The notes under the pieces were generated by a model. The model saw only the letters and a program-made list of their open reading frames with translations. It had not been told where the DNA came from and searched no databases. This document shows positions 17,059 through 24,271 of a stretch of 62,678 bases of DNA, in pieces. How positions within the stretch are numbered: position 1 is the stretch's first letter; every line of letters starts with the position of its first letter. The stretch lies in the NCBI GenBank assembly GCA_017548445.1, contig JAFYZZ010000003.1, forward strand, positions 1-62,678, in the 5' to 3' direction. Both the position numbers and the translations under genes were made by a program. Source of the DNA: Bacteroidales bacterium (GTDB lineage: Bacteria > Bacteroidota > Bacteroidia > Bacteroidales > UBA932).

Positions 17059-17066
17059 CAAATATA
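17059..17066 (-). promoter_or_regulatory. -7 box of the coiled-coil/zapA/6S/rny cluster
   Basis: CAAATATA reads leftward as TATATTTG, 28 nt before the coiled-coil gene start. Confidence 0.55.
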
Positions 17067-17103
17067 AGAAAAAAACGCAGATTGTCAAATCTATACAAAA
17101 AGA

Positions 17104-17129
17104 GACCTGCGAACTCACGTCCGCAGGTC
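17104..17129 (-). terminator. Terminator after the OmpA-family gene
   Basis: Inverted repeat GACCTGCG / CGCAGGTC with a 10-nt loop, followed leftward by a T-rich run. It lies about 30 nt after the ompA-like stop. Confidence 0.7.
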
Positions 17130-17157
17130 CCGGTGAATAATACTTATCTAAAGAAAA

Positions 17158-18330
17158 TTATTTCTCGATAGGTTTGAGGATAACGGTACGGCTCAGGACG
17201 TCCTTGTTGAAGAACATCGCACCAACGCCACCGTTGGCCTGCATCTCAAGACGGCTGGCAGGAACACCCTGGCTGATGAGGTAATCGTACACAGCCTTGG
17301 CGCGCTGCTCGGACAGGGTCTGGTTGCGCTTGACGCTACCCGTGGCCTTGTCGGCGTAGCCGGCGACGGAGAACTTGGTGTCCTTGTCCTCAGCCTTCAT
17401 ATTCTTGATGGCGTCGGCATACATATTCAGACGGACCTTGTCCTTGTCGGTCAGGTTGGCCTTGTTGATCTCGAAGAACACGGCGGTAGAAGCAGGAACC
17501 TCATTGTTGATGAGCTTCTCGACCTCCTTGATGACCTCGACCTTCACGGTCTCGACGATGTTGTTCGGGTGATCCTTGGCCCACTGCTCGGCAAGAGCCT
17601 GGGCGGCCTCCTTGGAGAGATAGCCGGCGGCGGCAGCGGCAGCAGCAGCGCGGGCGAACTTGCCGTGCTTGCCACCGATGGTCCAGACACCGTTCAGGGT
17701 CAGACGGCCGGTGCCCTCAGCCTTGCGATACTTGTCGGCGTCGCCGAAGATGGAAGGAGTCACACCCACGCGGCCTTCCACGCCAAGTGCGAAGGAAGGG
17801 GTGAAGTTGTAAGCCATTCCGAGACCGGCGGTGGCACCGAAGCGGAGCTTGAGGTCATCGTTATACTTCACCTGCAGGATGTCATCGGCATAAGCATAGC
17901 CGGTGAGCTCGGTACCGACGGTGGAAAGGTTCATCGTCGGGCCAACGAACAGGTAGAGGTCGAACTTGGCGAGATCGTCAGCGAAAATGTTGGAGATATT
18001 GAGGATACCATCCAGGTTCAGCTCACCGAAGAGCTTCTTGGGATAGTCGACAATATTCTCGGTGGTGGTGCGGAAAGCGTTGCCCTTGACCTTGTCGAGG
18101 TTCTGGAAAGGACCGCCGATGACACCACGGACACCCCAGACCGGAGTGATGTAGCGGCCGAGCTGGATCTGGCCGTAAGGAGCGACCGTATTGAGCTCCG
18201 GAGTGAACACGGTGTTGACACCGGCACCGATGCCGACGAACACGTCGTTGCCCTTGTAGGCAGCCTGGCCGTTCGCAGCGAACGTAGCAGCCGCCAGAGC
18301 GATAGTCAAAGCGATGATTCTGAGTTTCAT
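17158..18330 (-). CDS. OmpA family outer-membrane protein
   Basis: A 390-residue major envelope protein. It has a signal peptide (MKLRIIALTIALAAATFAANG), an N-terminal eight-stranded-type beta barrel rich in aromatic and glycine residues, an alanine-rich helical linker at about residues 225-250, and a C-terminal OmpA domain. The peptidoglycan-binding part shows FFEINKANLTDKDKVRL, VAGYADKATG and RNQTLSEQRAKAVYDYL. It anchors the outer membrane to the cell wall. The preceding lipoprotein gene ends 46 nt upstream and may be cotranscribed. Confidence 0.9.
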   Translation of the reverse strand: MKLRIIALTIALAAATFAANGQAAYKGNDVFVGIGAGVNTVFTPELNTVAPYGQIQLGRYITPVWGVRGVIGGPFQNLDKVKGNAFRTTTENIVDYPKKLFGELNLDGILNISNIFADDLAKFDLYLFVGPTMNLSTVGTELTGYAYADDILQVKYNDDLKLRFGATAGLGMAYNFTPSFALGVEGRVGVTPSIFGDADKYRKAEGTGRLTLNGVWTIGGKHGKFARAAAAAAAAGYLSKEAAQALAEQWAKDHPNNIVETVKVEVIKEVEKLINNEVPASTAVFFEINKANLTDKDKVRLNMYADAIKNMKAEDKDTKFSVAGYADKATGSVKRNQTLSEQRAKAVYDYLISQGVPASRLEMQANGGVGAMFFNKDVLSRTVILKPIEK

Positions 18331-18376
18331 ATCTGTGCTTTTTTAATTTCGTTGAACAATAGGCATTCAGGAGAAA

Positions 18377-19261
18377 TTACTCGGCTTCGACGATACCGCC
18401 ACCGGCGTTGGTGCCGGCCTTCTCGCTGGTGCCGTGGCCATAGATGTAGTGGCTGGCGTGGCTCGGGTGAGCGCACTCCTCATACTGGGCGTCGGAAGCC
18501 ATCGTCTTGACGGAGAACTTGCCGACGACACCGGCATCACCGACGACGCGGGCGGATCCCGTAGGAGTAGCGACAAGCTCGTACGGAGTGACGATCTCAG
18601 TCTCGGTACCGAACACGTTGTACAGGGACCAGGCGGAAACCTTGAAGTTGAGCGTCTTGGTAGAAGAAGTGATTGCGCCGTCGAAAGGCTTCGCGGCATT
18701 CTCGACATTCTCCGCGAAAACAGCCTCGAGGACCTCGGGACCGGAGACGATTTCCATACCGTCATACTCCTTGTAGGTAGCGCTGTCGGAGAGAACGAAC
18801 TCGCTGGCATTCTCGACCCACTTCTCGTGGCCCTTGTGGGAATAGGCGTGGCCGTGCGTGTTGGCAGCCTCGAGGACGAGATCCTTCACGGTCTTGACCG
18901 GCTCGCCTGCCTTCAGCTCGAGGGTGTAGTCGCCGATGTTACCGCCGACGGGGATGACCACGGTGTAGTGGGCCTTTCCGCCGGGACGGAGGGCGTTGAT
19001 GTGAACGGTAGCGGAACCCGTGCCTCCCTTATAGGTGGCGGTGAGGGTGTAGTCCTGCTCGGCGATCGCGTCGGAACCGGTGATCGTCAGAGCGGGAGTG
19101 ATAGAAGCGGCGGAAGTGACGTCCTGACCGGTCAGGATATCAAGGACCGTCGCGGTGATCGTTGCCTCGGCAGGGCCGACCTCGAACGCGGTGGTGAGGC
19201 CTTCAGGCTGGCAGGCGGCAAATACACCTACTAACGCAATGAGTGAAAAAAACTTTTTCAT
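18377..19261 (-). CDS. Bacteroidales surface lipoprotein, DUF3869-like
   Basis: A 294-residue lipoprotein: signal MKKFFSLIALVGVFAACQ with the lipobox ending at C17. The start is set here because an upstream ATG would bury the signal. The N-terminal part resembles DUF3869 (VGPAEATITATVLD), followed by an Ig-like stretch. The C-terminal part has many histidines and ends in a Gly-rich segment (YIYGHGTSEKAGTNAGGG). It is probably exported to the outer membrane. Function unknown; family call is tentative. Confidence 0.6.
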   Translation of the reverse strand: MKKFFSLIALVGVFAACQPEGLTTAFEVGPAEATITATVLDILTGQDVTSAASITPALTITGSDAIAEQDYTLTATYKGGTGSATVHINALRPGGKAHYTVVIPVGGNIGDYTLELKAGEPVKTVKDLVLEAANTHGHAYSHKGHEKWVENASEFVLSDSATYKEYDGMEIVSGPEVLEAVFAENVENAAKPFDGAITSSTKTLNFKVSAWSLYNVFGTETEIVTPYELVATPTGSARVVGDAGVVGKFSVKTMASDAQYEECAHPSHASHYIYGHGTSEKAGTNAGGGIVEAE

Positions 19262-19356
19262 TTCTTTAAAATAAATATTAAACATTAAACATTACTTTCA
19301 AAACCTCGGCAAGGCAGCAGCGGCCCTATCGCGAGAGCATACTACTTTACGATTGG

Positions 19357-19364
19357 CAAAGATA
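19357..19364 (-). promoter_or_regulatory. -7 box upstream of the DUF3869-like gene
   Basis: CAAAGATA reads leftward as TATCTTTG, giving a leader of roughly 90 nt. Confidence 0.5.
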
Positions 19365-19408
19365 CCGCAATAAATCTGAAAAAACAAATATTTTTCAAAA
19401 ATATTATT

Positions 19409-20623
19409 TTATAGTCCCCTGCGGCCGATAACCCCGTCTATATAATAAGGGTTGAAAGAATTTTTGCTCATAATGTTGTCGGAAGCCTCGGTGCGGAACT
19501 CCTTGTAATAATACCGTTCGTTGTTGGCGTTGTAGGAGATGCCCATTTGCCCGGAGGTAGTCAGCCGCGGCACATAGCCGTGGCGCTTCTGTCCATACGG
19601 AGGCAGGGCCACCTGGAAACGGAAGCCGCCGTTGGTAAGCGCAGCCTTGTCAAGGCCTTTCATCGCATAGAAACCGATGGAACAGTGACGGAAATGGCGG
19701 ATCATCTCGAACTTGGCACCCGGATCGCCAATCAGAAACCGCTCCGCCCGCAAGGTGAACTGCGTCTGGAGCATCGGGCAATAGTAATTGAAAGCCAGGT
19801 TCCCGAACAGGCGGAACTCCAGGTTCGAGTTAGGGGCGAGCACCAGTCCGTACGCCTCGCAGAGGTCCAGCAGGGCTATCCTTCCGTCCACCCAGAATCG
19901 TTCATTGGGGAAATGGTAGGCCGCTTCCAGGGCGATGCCGTAGCGCTTGTTCGAGAACCGGCCCACGGTCACCTTGCCCAGGATGTTCCACCCCCAGGGG
20001 TCGCGGAAACTCTGGGACAGGGTGATGATTCCCGCGTGGATCCGGCTCTGAAGCGGACCGTATCCGTCGTTGACCACCGGTATCTGGACCTGATACGAGA
20101 GTTTCGAGCCCGGCCAGAGGGACACCTCAACTGCAGGACTGAGCTGCCAGAGCGACTGATACACCTGCGTGATGATCAGGTTCATCAGGCTGACCTGCGG
20201 ATACACCACGATATCCACCTTGCCGAAAGAACTGTTGCGGAGCTCCTGCCCCCGCACCAGATCCCAGCTGGCGTCCAGCCGGCGGGTCGTCCTCCAGCCG
20301 CCGCTGGCAGGGTCACGGGTAATCGTCACCTCCGGCACCCGGCGGGAAGTCCCGATGATCTTGACGGGTTTCGAGGCGTCCAGACCGGCCGCCTCGACGA
20401 TCGATACCGCCCGGGCGAAGCCTTCGGCCGGAATCTTATAGTAGTCGTTCTCCACGGTGAAGACCGTGTAATCCCCGGATTCGGCCGCCCGCACATTGGC
20501 GAAGCCCGCTTCCACGAGGCGCAACGCGGTGCTGTCCGCCCGGGACAGGGGCTGGGCTCCCGACGTCAGGGACGCCAAGAGCAGCACCAGGGCCGTCAGC
20601 AGAAGGATTCCGCGCTTTTCCAT
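19409..20623 (-). CDS. YjbH/GfcD-like outer-membrane beta-barrel protein
   Basis: A 404-residue secreted protein with a signal peptide (ILLLTALVLLLASLTSGAQ). An alpha/beta region (residues 30-130) precedes many alternating aromatic strands such as LSYQVQIPVVNDGYGP and NLEFRLFGNLAFNYY. These fit a barrel related to YjbH-type exopolysaccharide export partners. The assignment is by pattern only. A -7 box (20631-20638) lies just 7 nt before the ATG, so the mRNA would have almost no leader. It follows the DUF3108-like gene by 12 nt. Confidence 0.5.
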   Translation of the reverse strand: MEKRGILLLTALVLLLASLTSGAQPLSRADSTALRLVEAGFANVRAAESGDYTVFTVENDYYKIPAEGFARAVSIVEAAGLDASKPVKIIGTSRRVPEVTITRDPASGGWRTTRRLDASWDLVRGQELRNSSFGKVDIVVYPQVSLMNLIITQVYQSLWQLSPAVEVSLWPGSKLSYQVQIPVVNDGYGPLQSRIHAGIITLSQSFRDPWGWNILGKVTVGRFSNKRYGIALEAAYHFPNERFWVDGRIALLDLCEAYGLVLAPNSNLEFRLFGNLAFNYYCPMLQTQFTLRAERFLIGDPGAKFEMIRHFRHCSIGFYAMKGLDKAALTNGGFRFQVALPPYGQKRHGYVPRLTTSGQMGISYNANNERYYYKEFRTEASDNIMSKNSFNPYYIDGVIGRRGL

Positions 20624-20630
20624 AGAAAGA

Positions 20631-20638
20631 CAAAGTTA
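20631..20638 (-). promoter_or_regulatory. -7 box of the YjbH-like gene, overlapping the upstream stop
   Basis: CAAAGTTA reads leftward as TAACTTTG. It overlaps the last bases of the upstream DUF3108-like gene and leaves almost no 5' leader. Confidence 0.45.
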
Positions 20639-21319
20639 ATACTTTTTCAGGACTTCCGTCGTTTCCAGGCGAAGATTCTTGTCGTAGGTATCGTGCCGGA
20701 CATATCCCACGCCCGGGGCATACCAGCTCTCCGAGGTTGTCGTCCGGTTCCGGCCGGGACCGCGCTCCACCTTATGCTCACGTACGACCAGGCAGTCGAA
20801 AATGCCGGCCGGCACTGTGATGCGTTCTTCCCGGAGAACCCGCCGCTGCGTTACGTCGATGTGGTATTTCGCCCCTTTCACGTCCACGGTGCAATGCGCT
20901 TCGGGGAGGCTGTCCCCCACCCGCATCCCGGGCGGAAGCAGGGCGGCCGTACCTTCCGAATGCATCTCCGTCTTCGGGAAAAGGCCGCGCAGGACGGCTT
21001 TCAGAGAAGCGCCCAGGTCCGTCCGCACACCGCCGTCCGCATCGACGGTCACCGTCATCGGGGCGGGTCCGCCGAACAGGGATCCCCCGCCGGGACGGCC
21101 AAGCCGGAGAGTATAGTCCACTTCCCGCCCGTCCGCGGTCTGCCGCACGGATACGATCTGCAGCGTGGTCGTGCGCCGGAGTTTCCCGCTGTCCGCATCA
21201 TAGCGCTCGTAGTAAAGCGTCCTTCCCGGCTGGGTGCAGAAATACGGCTCCCCCGCCGTTCCCGGGAGTTCCGGCAGCAGCAGAAGCAGCGACAGGCAGA
21301 AAGCACGGATGGTTTTCAC
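20636..21319 (-). CDS. Exported DUF3108/TapB-like protein
   Basis: About 227 residues. A GTG start giving MKTIRAFCLSLLLLL is chosen because it begins a standard signal peptide; no suitable ATG exists. The mature part is a beta-rich domain. Segments such as YYERYDADSGK, VPAGIFDCLVVRE and SESWYAPGVGYVR are the pattern of DUF3108/TapB-like periplasmic proteins. An imperfect -7 box (CATCTTTG) lies at 21324-21331. No enzymatic residues are apparent. Confidence 0.6.
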   Translation of the reverse strand: MKTIRAFCLSLLLLLPELPGTAGEPYFCTQPGRTLYYERYDADSGKLRRTTTLQIVSVRQTADGREVDYTLRLGRPGGGSLFGGPAPMTVTVDADGGVRTDLGASLKAVLRGLFPKTEMHSEGTAALLPPGMRVGDSLPEAHCTVDVKGAKYHIDVTQRRVLREERITVPAGIFDCLVVREHKVERGPGRNRTTTSESWYAPGVGYVRHDTYDKNLRLETTEVLKKY

Positions 21320-21344
21320 GCTGCAAAGATGCACATTTTTTCGT

Positions 21345-21352
21345 TATCTTTG
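21345..21352 (+). promoter_or_regulatory. -7 box of the HD hydrolase gene
   Basis: TATCTTTG ends only 4 nt before the chosen ATG, implying a leaderless or nearly leaderless mRNA. Confidence 0.6.
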
Positions 21353-21356
21353 TATT

Positions 21357-21986
21357 ATGGAAGGATATGACAGCCTGCAGGCGTATGTAGAAGCGGACAT
21401 CCTGCCCCGCTACGATTCTTTTGACAAAGCACACGGACGCACGCACGTGGAGCGCGTGATCCGCGACGCCCTCGCCCTGGCGGCATTCTACCCGGTGGAT
21501 CCGCAGATGGTCTACGCGGCCGCCGCCTTCCACGACACCGGACTCTGCGAGGGCCGCGCCACCCACCACCTCGTTTCCGGACGCATCATCCGGGAGGATC
21601 CGCAACTCCCCCGCTGGTTCAGCCCGGAGCAGATCGAGACCGTCGCCTGCGCCGCCGAAGACCACCGCGCTTCGCTGGACCACGAACCCCGCAGCATCTA
21701 CGGGCGCATCATCGCCGAAGCAGACCGGCAGATCGAGCCGGAGACCATCGTCCGCCGGACCGTCCAGTTCGGCCTGTCCCATTATGCGGAGCTGGAGAAG
21801 GAAGGACATTGGCAGCGCATGCTGGAGCACCTGCACGAGAAATATGCCGAGGGAGGCTACCTCAAGCTCTGGATCCCCGAATCGTCCAACGCCGCCAAAC
21901 TTGCCGAACTCCGGCGGCTGATCGCGGATGAGGAGCGTCTGCGCGCCCTTTTCGAAAGCATCTTCGCTGAGGAGACGGCGGCCTGA
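21357..21986 (+). CDS. HD-domain phosphohydrolase
   Basis: A 209-residue cytosolic HD superfamily protein. Metal ligands are visible in order: AHGRTHVERV (first histidine), AAAFHDTG (the HD pair), a histidine in RATHHLVSG and EDHR, and AEADRQ (last aspartate). Such proteins hydrolyse nucleotide or other phosphate esters; the substrate is not predictable. The frame is open upstream, but MEGYDSLQAYV is chosen because the -7 box at 21345-21352 excludes earlier starts. Confidence 0.8.
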   Translation: MEGYDSLQAYVEADILPRYDSFDKAHGRTHVERVIRDALALAAFYPVDPQMVYAAAAFHDTGLCEGRATHHLVSGRIIREDPQLPRWFSPEQIETVACAAEDHRASLDHEPRSIYGRIIAEADRQIEPETIVRRTVQFGLSHYAELEKEGHWQRMLEHLHEKYAEGGYLKLWIPESSNAAKLAELRRLIADEERLRALFESIFAEETAA

Positions 21987-21989
21987 GTC

Positions 21990-22565
21990 TCAAAACAGGC
22001 GCCTGTAGAAAGCGGCCTTCCTGTCCAGGGACAGCGGATAGGCCCGGGAGGTGGAGGGCATCCGCCACCATTCCATTTTACATCCCCACGCCTCTAGCGA
22101 CAAACTCTCCCCTACGGCCGGAAGCCGTTCCACCAGCACCCCGGCGGTCTTGAGGATGCCCTGAAGCTCTTCGCTGGCCTTGCCGCCCGTGGTCACGATG
22201 CGGCGGCAGCGGGGCATCTTCGCGAGGAGCGCACCGACATCGGTAGGCTCCAGCACCTCCAGGAATGCGTCGGAGGCGTTGTCCTTGAGGCGCCGCACCG
22301 CCGTCGCCGTGTCGAAGAAAGCAAGCGCGTGCTCCCGACAGAAAGCCTCGATCCGCTCCCGGTCGAAGCCCTTGCGGTCCGTCCGCTCGAAATGCCGGGC
22401 GTCACCGAAATGCACGAGCCCCATCACGCGCCAGAAATCGTTGATGTAATTGGGATAGAAGAAATCCATCGACCAGCGCTCCCGGGGCGGCGGGAAACTG
22501 CCCAGGAAGAGCAGCGTCGCCCCCGGCGGCAGGAAGGGTTCCAGCGGATGTCTTTCGGTCGTCAC
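21990..22565 (-). CDS. Uracil-DNA glycosylase family protein (MUG/TDG-like)
   Basis: About 191 residues. The fold is indicated by LLFLGSFPPPRERW (motif 1, N-terminal), FFYPNYINDFWRVMG, TTGGKASEEL and the C-terminal MPSTSRAYPLS, which corresponds to the family's HPSP-like loop. These proteins excise uracil or mismatched bases; which lesion is not clear. The GTG at 22565 (residues VTTERHPLEPF) is chosen as start. The next ATG would delete motif 1, and a -7 box (CAAAGATA, 22570-22577) sits 5 nt upstream. Confidence 0.7.
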   Translation of the reverse strand: MTTERHPLEPFLPPGATLLFLGSFPPPRERWSMDFFYPNYINDFWRVMGLVHFGDARHFERTDRKGFDRERIEAFCREHALAFFDTATAVRRLKDNASDAFLEVLEPTDVGALLAKMPRCRRIVTTGGKASEELQGILKTAGVLVERLPAVGESLSLEAWGCKMEWWRMPSTSRAYPLSLDRKAAFYRRLF

Positions 22566-22569
22566 GACA

Positions 22570-22577
22570 CAAAGATA
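22570..22577 (-). promoter_or_regulatory. -7 box of the glycosylase-like gene
   Basis: Reads leftward as TATCTTTG, 5 nt before a GTG start, which suggests leaderless initiation. Confidence 0.5.
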
Positions 22578-22641
22578 CAGCAAAAACGGAATCCGTCCGC
22601 AAATCACGGCTGAAATGAGTACGACAACCGGTTTTTCCAGC

Positions 22642-22677
22642 ATTCGTTCTCAAATACCGCCTGATTTGAGGACGGAA
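22642..22677 (-). repeat. Left REP-like palindrome
   Basis: 14-nt arms around ACCGCCTG (22656-22663); the right arm is ATTTGAGGACGGAA and the left arm pairs with it using G-U pairs, with one terminal mismatch. It encodes the last residues and TGA stop of the transposase. A degraded relative lies in the opposite orientation at about 22591-22625. Confidence 0.75.
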
Positions 22678-23618
22678 AACCGCTGCATCGGGAACAGCGT
22701 GTCAATCAACGCCTGTGGCAGTTTTACAATTCTTCGGACCTGCTTGTTGTTGGCATTGAATTCGAAATGCAGTTTCCTGGCCAGATCCATCTTTTGTTCC
22801 GTCTTCAGCAATCCCGGACGCGTATCTCCGTATTCCTTTGCGCATATTGAACACGCCACCCTGTACATTTCTTCATCCGTCAAAAAAACTTTGTCTCCAA
22901 GCCGCCGGGCCACTTCGGCGTGGGCTTCGTGATCCTTGCCGAGCCGCAGGAAGTACTGATGCGCATCCCTGAAATAGTTCTCGGCCTCCCGGAGAGCGCA
23001 GAAACTGTCTGGAAGCAACAAGGATGCGGTCCCGCCTGCATCCAAGGGAAAACCGGGGCATACCCGGTACCGTTCCGGCAGGGACAGGTCGCGGCTATGG
23101 CACAATTCCCTTCTTTCCCTGGTCGTCAACGAGGAGAAGGGAACGGCGGGCAGCAGTTGTGCCATCGGATTGAAGAAGAACGCCCCGGCGCTCCACCAGT
23201 AAGAAAACGGGGTGCATTCCGGATGAACGACATACCCGTTCCGGTTGACGTAGATGATCTCGTTCCGCAATGCGTGCAGGTCCGGAATCCGGAAGAACTC
23301 CGCCTCGAACCGGCTCAGTGAACAACCCCGCCCGCTGAAGCTGACATATCTCCGCAGCCTCTTCTTAAACAAATCGAAGAATCGCGGTACATCCTCCTGC
23401 GGCCCCGCCAGGACAATATGCAGGTGATTGTTCATCAAGGCAAAAGTCAATATGCGGCATCGGGGGAAAGCCGCCGCGCAAATGCCTAAAAGTATGATTC
23501 CGAACAGGAAATCCACATCTCCGGCGAAAAGGATCTCCATCGTCTCGCCGGAAGTGTACAGATGCCAGAAGGGGCCGCCTTGCATAAAGGCGGCTTCACA
23601 GACGGACTCCGGGTTCAT
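22650..23618 (-). CDS. Y1 (HUH) transposase, RAYT-like
   Basis: A 322-residue protein. The Y1 fold is shown by PFWHLYTSGETMEILF (first strand), LMNNHLHIVLAG with the HUH pair H65-L-H67, and EIIYVNRNGYV with the likely catalytic tyrosine Y123, followed by FSYWWSAG. HUH transposases nick single-stranded DNA at hairpins; RAYT members act on REP palindromes. The C-terminal 170 residues are unlike short RAYTs and end in basic helices. The last codons lie in the left palindrome. The start overlaps the partner's stop (ATGA). Confidence 0.75.
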   Translation of the reverse strand: MNPESVCEAAFMQGGPFWHLYTSGETMEILFAGDVDFLFGIILLGICAAAFPRCRILTFALMNNHLHIVLAGPQEDVPRFFDLFKKRLRRYVSFSGRGCSLSRFEAEFFRIPDLHALRNEIIYVNRNGYVVHPECTPFSYWWSAGAFFFNPMAQLLPAVPFSSLTTRERRELCHSRDLSLPERYRVCPGFPLDAGGTASLLLPDSFCALREAENYFRDAHQYFLRLGKDHEAHAEVARRLGDKVFLTDEEMYRVACSICAKEYGDTRPGLLKTEQKMDLARKLHFEFNANNKQVRRIVKLPQALIDTLFPMQRFSVLKSGGI

Positions 23619-24139
23619 CTGCCCCTGCCGGATCTGCGGGAACGGCCGGTGTCGGCGCCCAAGTCCTCGCCCAGATGCTCCAGACGAAGCCTCAGCGCAT
23701 TCGGGTTGCGACCGAAGCGCTCTGACAATTCACCCCATCGGACGGGAAGGCCCGTCTCCGACTGCCGCCGGTACTCATCAAGCAGTGCGGCATCGTCCTC
23801 TTCTGACCATTTGGTAAATGCCCGCGGAAAACGGGCCCGGAGTGATTTCATCTGCAATCTGCTGACATTCAGGAAGTCAAGAAGACATTGCGCCTTTTCC
23901 CCGGAGCTTCCTGCCTTCAACCACTCCTCAAGATTGCCTTCCACGGCGTGTTCACGAATCTGTTGCAGGACAAATGGAGAAAGGCCGTAAACAGGTTTAT
24001 CCGGAATTTCCGTCTCCTCAGAAAAGAGCTGGCCGATTTTAAGGAAAGCCGCCATCATCGTTTCTTCCACGACTCCGTAAGCGAATGGCCGGTAATCATC
24101 CAGAATTTCCCAGATGCAGGATTCATCAATGAATTCCAT
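23615..24139 (-). CDS. Partner protein of the RAYT-like transposase, helix-turn-helix-like C-terminus
   Basis: A 174-residue protein of unrecognised family. Residues about 105-165 carry a SANT/Myb or helix-turn-helix-like pattern: FTKWSEEDDAALLDEY, then RWGELSERFGRNPNALRLRL, then an Arg-rich tail. The N-terminal part is acidic and helical. Its stop overlaps the transposase start by 4 nt, indicating coupled translation. A DNA-binding helper or regulator of the transposase is an inference from shape and position. Confidence 0.6.
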   Translation of the reverse strand: MEFIDESCIWEILDDYRPFAYGVVEETMMAAFLKIGQLFSEETEIPDKPVYGLSPFVLQQIREHAVEGNLEEWLKAGSSGEKAQCLLDFLNVSRLQMKSLRARFPRAFTKWSEEDDAALLDEYRRQSETGLPVRWGELSERFGRNPNALRLRLEHLGEDLGADTGRSRRSGRGR

Positions 24140-24183
24140 AATAGAAGTTTTTAAAGTTTAACAAAGGCCTCACGGCACAAGAA

Positions 24184-24219
24184 TACGGTTTTTTTCGGAA
24201 AAGTCCGAAAGAAACCGTA
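24184..24219. repeat. Hairpin beside the right REP-like palindrome
   Basis: 15-nt arms (TACGGTTTTTTTCGG and CCGAAAGAAACCGTA, one mismatch) around a 6-nt loop, 11 nt from the right palindrome and upstream of the partner gene. Confidence 0.6.
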
Positions 24220-24230
24220 CTGAAAATGGT

Positions 24231-24266
24231 TTCCGTCCTCAAATCAGGCGGTATTTGAGGACGGAA
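24231..24266 (+). repeat. Right REP-like palindrome
   Basis: Perfect 14-bp stem TTCCGTCCTCAAAT / ATTTGAGGACGGAA with loop CAGGCGGT, the reverse complement of the left loop. It lies 5 nt beyond the aminotransferase stop. Confidence 0.8.
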
Positions 24267-24271
24267 GCGAC

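Larger units (their letters stand above)
22642..24266 (-). mobile_element. RAYT-like HUH element with partner gene, bounded by inverted palindromes
   Basis: Two genes (Y1-type transposase 22650-23618 and a 174-residue partner 23615-24139) lie between two related palindromes in opposite orientation (22642-22677 and 24231-24266). The left palindrome overlaps the transposase 3' end. Whether the whole unit moves, or the palindromes are REP-like substrates of the transposase, is not known. Confidence 0.65.
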
